Position numbers and translations under genes: made by a program
Notes under the pieces: model-generated
What the model saw: only the letters and a program-made list of their open reading frames with translations
What the model was told of the DNA's origin: nothing
Databases searched by the model: none
Assembly: GCA_032433765.1 (NCBI GenBank)
Contig: JAVIAB010000059.1
Span: forward strand, 57,550,103-57,614,102
Source of the DNA: Megaustenia siamemsis
Lineage: Eukaryota > Mollusca > Gastropoda > Stylommatophora > Ariophantidae
DNA length: 64,000 bases
Direction: 5' to 3'
Shown here: positions 56,437 to 64,000 of the stretch, piece after piece
How the letters are laid out: every line of letters begins with the position of its first letter
How positions within the stretch are numbered: the first letter of the stretch is position 1

Positions 56437-57960
56437 TTGTTACTGAAGCACTTGGCTTATAATTTTAGTTTTATGTTAAACAATTTTAATGATAATATCA
56501 CAAAGTCGACCAAAGGACAAAGCTATCTCCATTTTTATTATCTGACAGCTAGAATAGCTGCAGACCGCAATCTTTGGAAACACACTCTAAAGCTCCAACT
56601 CATGCAAGAACCAGACAGATTCACAGAAGAAGAGAATACACAGCAAAAGAAAAGAAAAAAATAACACTCTCTAGGGGCGCTGCAAAATTCATAGTCAACT
56701 AAGACAGATACTACTACTACTACCACCACTAGAGAAACAAGAATTCTTCTGTATATTTTTTGTTGAAGTTACTAATGCATGTTGATTTTTTAAATATTTT
56801 TTTATAAGCTTTCTCAAAACATGAAAATCTCATTGAACATTTGAATGTGTCTACCTCTGCCATTTTTAATGTTTGTTACATTTACCTCATTATCATCTTC
56901 ATTCCTTGTCAAAATGAAATGTTGATAACACAGAAATCGCTATCACCAGTTTCACTTTTACTCCCACTGGACATTTCATTGGCCATCTCATTCAATATAT
57001 TGCCAGTTATGGGAATCAAATCATTACCAGTTTTGTTACCCTCCATCTACTTTTTTGATATTTTGCTTGGTCATCTCAGTATTTTTCTTCTTATCATTTA
57101 ATTTAAATTTGTCTTAATAATTTACATTTCTCATCATCCATTTTATGTAAAATTGTTACCAGTTCCATTAGGTTTACACTGCCATTTTGAATCTGCTTTT
57201 GTTTTTTATTACATCACTTTGAGAATGACTGGCTGGAGAGCTTGTAAGGTGAATCAGGTTTGATTCATGCTAGCATCAGACAGGTTTTTTTTTTTTTTTT
57301 GTGAGTAGTGAAGTAAAAACTCTGGTCTGAATACATTGTGGAAGCTGCACCAGTCATGCAGTCTTTATTCTCCATACTCCTTTCCCCTCCATGCAGACCC
57401 AGAATGGGATAATGCCGTAACATTATTTTTTTTTAAACATCACTAGTTCATATTTTACATGACATACCGTGTAATCATGTTCATTTCTTTTGCTAATGTG
57501 ACATTTAATCATCATCTTGCATCAACTTACATATTTATAATCATTTTAAAACTCGATCAAATCTGTTCTATAAAGCATTTGTTCAGTACTTATCTTTCTT
57601 TGTCTTCATTTTTCACCCTCTAATTTCTTCCTCCCCACCCCAAAATTTGTTGCACAAGAGATGCCTGAACTACAACATAAGTTATTTAACATTTTAAAAA
57701 AGTACATGTTGGAAGGTGCACATTTTTGTGTTTGTCCATTATGTTAATTGTTGAAGAATGATTTGCAATAATATATGACATTAAATGGAGTCAGTTTAAT
57801 CATTTGTAGATATTATGCATATAGATATGTGTGATAGTTTATGGAGGGAAACAGCATCAGTGTTTTAACCCTAGGTTATGATACCGTCGTAAAATTTACC
57901 GCATCAAAACATAAATTCCTCAAAATTTTTTAACGTATTTAAACATTATCTTCCCCACCC
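56437..57960. other. Intergenic stretch, mostly unidentified
   Basis: 56540-56665 keeps a short LINE-like end (ARIAADRNLWKH). About 57225-57420 has a tRNA-like start and a T-run and may be a SINE. Remainder AT-rich without supported genes. Confidence 0.4.
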
Positions 57961-57969
57961 CTCTTTCCA

Positions 57970-58200
57970 TCTATCTCTATCTATTGTCCTTTCGAGCCGA
58001 AGACGGCACATAGGGCAGAACCACAATCTCAAAAACAGAAACCTTGCGTGCCAAAGTGGCACATATTGCAGAGATCACTGCTCTAAAATATATGGCGCTG
58101 TTTCCATAACAATACTTTTTACAATGACAGCCTGTCAAGCCATCAATCAACCTCCTTAGTCGCCTCCTACGACATGCCTGGAAGGTCACATTGTAACACA
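57970..58200 (-). mobile_element. Element K copy 2
   Basis: Close match to 16893-17125: minus strand from CATGTCGTAGGAGGCGACTA to CCTATGTGCCGTCTTCGGCT CGAAAGGACAATAGATAG, followed by GATA-like units. Shares its last ~40 bp pattern with LINE-alpha. Confidence 0.75.
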
Positions 58201-59725
58201 TCTTGTCCATGAGGTGAAACTCAGGCCATAAATCAAACTATTCCAGGAATTTCAAGTTCCCGTGATTTGCCTAGTGTGAACGCATGGGACTGTGTCGAGA
58301 GTTCAGAGAAATTACTATTTTTAGAGCAGCTAGTGTTACATTTAAGTGGTAGTAATTTTTACTACGGTATCGTAACTGGAAGAGTTACAAATAGGTATCG
58401 TAATCTAGGGTTAAATTCCATTGTCAGTAGAATGAATCTTTATTATGTCACAAGAGAAATATACTTAACAAATAAGATATTATTACAATTACTTATGCTA
58501 TTTCTATGTGTGAATCACAATAAGTTATTTTTATGTGAACTTTAAAGAAAAATATGTTTATTTGTAAATTATTTTTGAATGAACAAATGTTTGTATGTAT
58601 GTTTGGTGGAAAAAATGTTTGTTTGGTGGGAAATTATTTTGTAATGACTCATTTAAGAAATGTTTGCGACTTCAACTACTTTTGGTTGATTTTATTTATT
58701 TTGCTCTGGCAAAGTAAATGGTTGTGTGTCAGTTTTTTTTTTTTTTTTTTTTTAAAATAGGCATTCTCGACCATAAAAATAAAAAGTATGTTATTATTTA
58801 CTCATTAAGTACCACATTTTTACAAAAAAAAATAAGATATAAAAAATAGGCTGTGGCCAAATTAAAATTAACCATTTGGGAACTAATTGGTACTTACAAG
58901 AACTACCTTTATAACCATGGTATATATGGAATTCTGTGGTAAGTAATGAGTTTAAAAAATTGTTTGCATGTAAGCTAGTTTTTTAATTGATACATTTGTG
59001 CTATATTTGGTTGTGTATATATATTTTTTTAATTCATTGAAGTTCGTTTATTGATAACTTGTTTATGACTCAAGATAGATGTAATTATATGTTAAATGTT
59101 TTAACTTTTTCTCAGTGAAGTTATCACCTGTATGTACAATATTTTAAATTGAACCACGTTTGTATGTATGTATGGTTGTAAACTATTTTTACGTCAACTG
59201 AAGGAATATTCTTGCTTGATTAAAAGTAATTTTTTCCATGAAATATCACATTATGGTTTAAAACATGTTTGCATTAAACAATTATTGACATAAAATGACA
59301 TTTAATAAACACATTTCTTTGAATGCAATTTTCACTAGTGTCAAACTAGTACATCTAGCTGTGGCCATTTATATTGTTGCTGTAGGCATAACATATTTGT
59401 GTACTTAATTACATTTGTATATCTCCTTATTGTATTATACATTCTTATGATCTGTTTTTTTTTTGTTTTTTTTCATTTTAATTGTATTTTATCATAATTA
59501 ATTAGTAAATTACATTTAGGGAGTTGTAATAATGTTGAGATTAATGTTGGTGCAATTTTTTTGTGGTAAGAATTAATTGAGTTTGTTAAGTGGTACAAGT
59601 AAATAAAGATTCCCTCTATGCCTTAAGGCATACGGGGCATATAGCATTAATACGTAGATATTTTTAAAATAACTACTGAACACATTTCTTCTTCTTAATT
59701 CTCTGAACTCCGATCGGAGCATAGG
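58201..59725. other. Very AT-rich intergenic stretch
   Basis: Contains poly-T (58733-58753) and many TTTGTATGTATGT-like runs. The ORF 58267-58545 has no recognisable motif, and its composition follows the background. Confidence 0.4.
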
Positions 59726-59726
59726 G

Positions 59727-59875
59727 ATTCACAAGAGATCTCCACCCATCATAGGCCACTCACAAGAGATCTCCACCCATCATGGGGACTCACAAAAGAT
59801 CTCCACCCATCATAGGACACCCACAAGAGATCTCCACCCATCATAGGGCACCCACAAAAGATCTCCACCCAATCC
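59727..59875 (+). repeat. ~30-bp tandem repeat, about 5 copies
   Basis: Unit CACAAGAGATCTCCACCCAT plus CATAGGGACTC; contains AGATCT in each copy. Confidence 0.88.
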
Positions 59876-60429
59876 AGTCTGGAGTTGGAATGGACACATA
59901 TGGTGGGTGATGTAATGTGTGTCATTCCATGCCACAATATTGATAATAAGCACTGCAATTAATCAGTTAATATGCTACATTCAGTCCTCTTGACTGACTT
60001 ACAAAACATGTTTCGCTGGATTGACAGGAACATTTCACAGGGAGTGGGTGCACTTACTTGGCATGCCTCATGTTAACAACCTAACTTGGATGTATTGCCC
60101 TGGACATGCAGGAGTTCATGGCTATGAGATGGGCTGACAGGTTGGTGGGGTCTGCCATTGTGCAAGAGACCTTTTACTGGACATGTATGACATTACTAGA
60201 GCTTTAAGAACACTTCTCACTAGAAGGTATCAAGAAAGCTGGGTATAGTCACATGTCACTAGAAAGGTAGAACGAAAACATGAAACACATTCTAAGCAGA
60301 AAAAAAGGCACATGGTGGTCAATCAATGTAGGACAGGAACAATCATTGGATGAATATTTTGATGGTTGCTGGAGCGGATGGTAGATGGAAAATACCCCAT
60401 TTGTGGTGAAGCCAATCTGAACTAAAGTT

Positions 60430-61255
60430 TAAAAGTCACATTCCAGTAGAGGCAGGTTGTAAGGTCTAACTACTTGGCCAAAGTAACATTCTAGTAGAGG
60501 CATGTTGTAAGGTCTAACGACTTGGCCAAAGTAACATTTTAGTAGAGGCATGTCGTAAGGTCTAATGACTTGGCCAAAGTAACATTCTAGTAGAGGCAGG
60601 TTGTGAGGTCTAACGACTTGGCCAAAGTAACATTCTAGTAGAGGCAGGTTGTAAGGTCTAACGACTTGGCCAAAGTAACATTCTAGTAGAGGCAGGTTGT
60701 GAGGTCTAACGACTTGGCCAAAGTAACATTCTAGTAGAGGCAGGTTGTAAGGTCTAACGACTTGGCCAAAGTAACATTCTAGTAGAGGCATGTTGTAAGG
60801 TCTAACGACTTGGCCAAAGTAACATTCTAGCAGAGGCAGGTTGTAAGGTCTAACGACTTGGCCAAAGTAACATTCTAGTAGAGGCAGGTTGTAAGGTCTA
60901 ACGACTTGGCCAAAGTAACATTCTAGCAGAGGCAGGTTGTGAGGTCTAACGACTTGGCCAAAGTAACATTCTAGTAGAGGCAGGTTGTAAGGTCTAACGA
61001 CTTGGCCAAAGTAACATTCTAGCAGAAGCAGGTTGTAAGGTCTAATGACTTGGCCAAAGTAACATTCTAGTAGAGGCAGGTTGTAAGGTCTAACGACTTG
61101 GCCAAAGTAACATTCTAGCAGAGGCAGGTTGTAAGGTCTAATGACTTGGGCAAACTAACATTCTAGTAGAGACAGATTGTAAGGTCTAACGACTTGGCCA
61201 AAGTAACATTCTAGTAGTGGCAGATTGTAAAGTCTAACGACTTGGCCAAAGCCAC
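60430..61255 (+). repeat. 48-bp minisatellite, about 17 copies
   Basis: Unit GTAGAGGCAGGTTGTAAGGT plus CTAACGACTTGGCCAAAGTA plus ACATTCTA. A 48-bp period keeps a minus-strand frame open with a 16-residue repeat; not regarded as a gene. Confidence 0.95.
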
Positions 61256-61559
61256 CTGATAAGGAATAGTTGAAAAATGTAGATGTATAAATGGACACAT
61301 GATTTGATGGCATTCAAAGAAGAATGGGGAAAGCATTTGAACAAATGCAGGGAAGACAAGGCACATTAAATGGAGGATAGAGAAATATCATGTTGGAATC
61401 CCTAAGTAGTTAGAAGTGTGTTGTAGTTGGGGTGATGCCAAGCTGTAATTGAAACAGTGTGTTGTGTCATTGTGCATCGTTGAGGAGGTGCAGAAATAGA
61501 GGTGATAAGGTGGCTGGCTTGTTTTTTACATACCAAATGATATTTAGCTTGTCGGGTGT

Positions 61560-61805
61560 TACAGGGGTGATATTATTTAGAAGATAGAGTACAATGACTG
61601 ACAATATGGAGTAATATTATTGTGGTGAGTAAATACAATGACTGAAAAGATGAAGTGATATTATTTCGGTGATAGAGTGCAATAACTGACAAGAACGAAG
61701 TGATATTATTTAGATGATGATGTGCAATAACTGACAAGAACGAAGTGATATTATTTAGATGATGATGTGCAATAACTGACAAGATGGAGTGATATTATTT
61801 AGAAG
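61560..61805 (+). repeat. 45-bp minisatellite, about 5 copies
   Basis: Unit GTGATATTATTTAGATGATG plus ATGTGCAATAACTGACAAGA plus ACGAA. The rightmost two units are identical; the left ones have drifted. Confidence 0.9.
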
Positions 61806-61829
61806 ATAAAAAGTTAAGTAAAAACGTAA

Positions 61830-61985
61830 CAGAACCTTTATGGTTAAAGGTATGTGGGAACATATTGTGTTAGTGCCAATATTTTAAAATTACCACTGGC
61901 AAATTTTGTAGGTGGTGTAGTCACTACTTTCCCCGAAAAATAAGGTGCCCATTTAAGGCTGGGTGAAAGTAACAGTTTTTGTTGA
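61830..61985 (-). mobile_element. Old SINE-C-like fragment
   Basis: TGTGTTAGTGCCAATATTTT, CCCGAAAAATAAGGTGCCCA TTTAAGGCTGGGTGAA in SINE-C order; no head. Confidence 0.55.
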
Positions 61986-62489
61986 AGTCCTAGGCTCTGT
62001 TACAGTCATAGGAACAATTGTTTAAACAACATAGATGGTTAGAGAAAGGTATAGTTGCAGTCAGTGTACACATTTGAGTAGGACAATTATCATGATAGCC
62101 TCCGAGTGAATGATTTGAAAAGTCCTAATCTGATTCTACCAGCTGGAGTGGATGACAAGTAGTAGGCTCAAACTTTAAGAAACTTGCATCCAGATCATGC
62201 AGCAGATTGTGGCAATGAAAGAAATGCTTTATTGGTAGATCCATGTAGGCAGGATGGACTTGCTAGATGGCAGTATCTTGAGGGCACTCAGTGAATGTGT
62301 GTTAGATGTGGTTGTTAATGAGGAGACAATCATAAGGCTGTAACTATCTGAAAATTAATGTGGAGCAAGTAGGAATGACAGCCTAAAATAGTGAGCTTGA
62401 TGCATGCACAACCAGCAAGCTACTGGAACCATCAGTGTGCACACATTTTGCCATCTGCAGATAAAAAAAAAAAACATTTGGAAAGCAGA

Positions 62490-63598
62490 GAAGACGCCTC
62501 TTAAATGGAAAAAAAGGAATCATTGTTAAGATTTCAAAAAAGGGCAATCTTAGAGATTGTAACAACTGGAGAGGCGTGATACTTTTGTCAGTTGCCTCAA
62601 AGTTATTCTGCAAAATCATCCTAAATAGAATAAAGGATTCAATAGATACAGTAATGCGTGAAGAACCGGCTGGGTTTAGAAAAGGGAGAAGCTGCCTTGA
62701 CCACATTCTTACTCTACGACTTATATTGGAGGAAAACATTGAAAAGCAAAAACCTTTTGTACTTAACTTCATCGACTTCAAAAAAGCATTTGACAGCATT
62801 CATTGAGATTCTTTGTGGAAAATTCTGAAGCATTATGGCTTACTATAAAAAATCATAAATATTATTAAAGACATGTATGATGGTTACACATGTGCAGTTC
62901 GAACAGAGGAGGGACTGAGCGTATGTTTCCCAATAGAAACGGGTTAAACAAGGATGTATTTTATCACCCTTGTTATTTGGAGTTGTTATGGACTTCATAA
63001 TGAAGAAATGCTGCACTGGTAATAAAGGCATCGAATGGATACAAGGAGACCATTTGGAGGACCTCGACTTTGCTGATGACATAGTTCTCATCAACAGTCA
63101 GATAAAAACAATGCAGGAAAACACAAATGAACTATCATCAATAGCCAGCAAAATTGGGCTTGAGATCAATCATGAAAAGACTAAAGTCATGAAAAGCTTA
63201 ATTCCAACAGACGACAAAATATACATGGAAAACAAACCAGTAGAAGAGATCGATTACTTTACCTATCTTGGAAGTCACATTGATCGAGAAGGGGATACAA
63301 GTAAAGAAATTAGAATCAGAATAGCTAAAGCAGCAATGTCTTTCAGAAGCCTTGAAAAGTTGTGTAAATCAAAACTCATCAGCACAAACACAAAACTTAG
63401 ACTATTCAAATCAAATGTTCTATCAACCCTTATCAAAGCTTGAAAACAACAAGAGATATAGAAACAAAGTTGAACGCATTCGAAAATAAATGTCTAAGGA
63501 AAATACTTGGTATAAGCGTGGAACAAATTCAAAATAAACGAGGAAATCAGAGAAATCACCAATCAACCACTAATACCTTCAGTAATCAAAAAAAAGGC
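62490..63598 (+). mobile_element. LINE-alpha copy 8, longest, with RT domain (frame-broken)
   Basis: Plus-strand reverse-transcriptase region: NWRGVILLSVASKLF (62560 on), [40 protein letters not shown] (about 62950), [15 protein letters not shown] (FADD catalytic box, about 63065), then [15 protein letters not shown] and [15 protein letters not shown]. Stops and frameshifts occur near 62806, 62846 and 62945. It breaks off near 63598, where LINE-delta sequence follows directly. Confidence 0.88.
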
Positions 63599-63655
63599 TA
63601 GGAATAGCCCCTGCCATAGAATATATAAGGAAACAACAGATACAATGGACGCAGA
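63599..63655 (+). mobile_element. LINE-delta sliver fused to LINE-alpha
   Basis: GGCTAGGAATAGCCCCTGCC plus ATAGAATATATAAGGAAAC matches 22170-22215 and 24365-24410. The join to LINE-alpha is at an A-run (AATCAAAAAAAAGG). Confidence 0.7.
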
Positions 63656-64000
63656 TTTTTCTTTATCATCACTATTTACCTGGTTTGCCTGGGCATTTTA
63701 TGCAGCTTGTACCTTGTCCATAATATGCTAACCCCCACTTGACTCCACTTTGAAGTAGAGAAACATATAGTTACTGCTACTGGCATAGTTATTGAGTGAG
63801 TCTTTGTTCAAGGTATATTTCAGATCATTAGCAACTCCAGTTAGTGGAGCCACTGAAAAGTATGTAATTATCATTGTTGTTAGATGAAGTCATTGATAAG
63901 TGTATATTTGCAGTTATTGGGTGTCTCTTTTAGCCCTCAAGACTGTATTAAGCTTACTCTTATTGAGGTGGTATCTACATTCAGTGAGGTGGTATCTAAA
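63656..64000. other. Intergenic right edge, nothing recognised
   Basis: AT-rich, no supported ORF. GAGGTGGTATCTA appears twice near the very end. Confidence 0.4.

Noticed and set aside
58267..58545. 92-codon plus-strand ORF as a small gene
   Set aside because: No motif, composition equal to the AT-rich background, no promoter or splice context.
60429..60791. 120-codon minus-strand ORF of 16-residue repeats
   Set aside because: Product of the 48-bp minisatellite period; no start context and no flanking coding signal.

Overview
The window looks like animal (metazoan) nuclear DNA: AT-rich, with spliced exons, long introns packed with retrotransposon pieces, tRNA-derived SINEs and many minisatellites. 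The repeat style (truncated non-LTR retrotransposons, an I-clade/Nimb-like LINE with RNase H, a Penelope-like terminus) fits a lophotrochozoan invertebrate, most likely a mollusc. That placement is an inference and cannot be settled from the sequence alone.

One host gene is present. It runs on the + strand from the left edge to 45906 and is the 3' part of MEGF8 (multiple EGF-like domains 8), a large single-pass membrane protein of the attractin/MEGF8 family. I find 11 exons (100-238, 4209-4410, 7940-8154, 9480-9747, 14956-15145, 18935-19124, 22646-22828, 26814-26962, 37974-38094, 42041-42260, 44417-45906). They join with consistent codon phases into 1121 residues followed by a stop. The order is PSI-type cysteine-rich modules, an EGF module, laminin-EGF modules, a membrane-proximal beta domain carrying a large acidic insertion, one transmembrane helix, and a cytoplasmic tail with the MASRPFA motif known in vertebrate MEGF8/attractin to matter for the MGRN1 ubiquitin-ligase link. 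The N-terminal part of the gene lies left of the window.

The introns (1.3 to 11 kb) and the 18 kb downstream of the gene hold no second host gene that I can support. They contain: (a) several non-LTR LINE families, here called alpha to zeta, mostly 5'-truncated, some with intact C-terminal ORFs; (b) several tRNA-derived SINE families, here called A to G; (c) an I-clade-like LINE remnant with RNase H; (d) a decayed mariner-like element with TIRs; (e) a Penelope-like terminus; and (f) about twenty tandem repeat arrays with periods of 15 to 51 bp. Target-site duplications can be read for many insertions and give a relative insertion history: LINE in SINE, LINE in LINE, SINE in repeat.

The most unusual structures are an ~830-bp near-perfect palindrome (28842-29669), a 51-bp satellite with an exact 766-bp higher-order duplication (34127-35926), minisatellites that grew out of LINE 3' ends (11500-12600 and 13603-14405), a 30-bp tandem repeat that copies the splice donor of a MEGF8 exon (19121-19270), and a coding-like fragment of unknown origin (5567-6240). 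I did not find a self-contained new multi-gene system.
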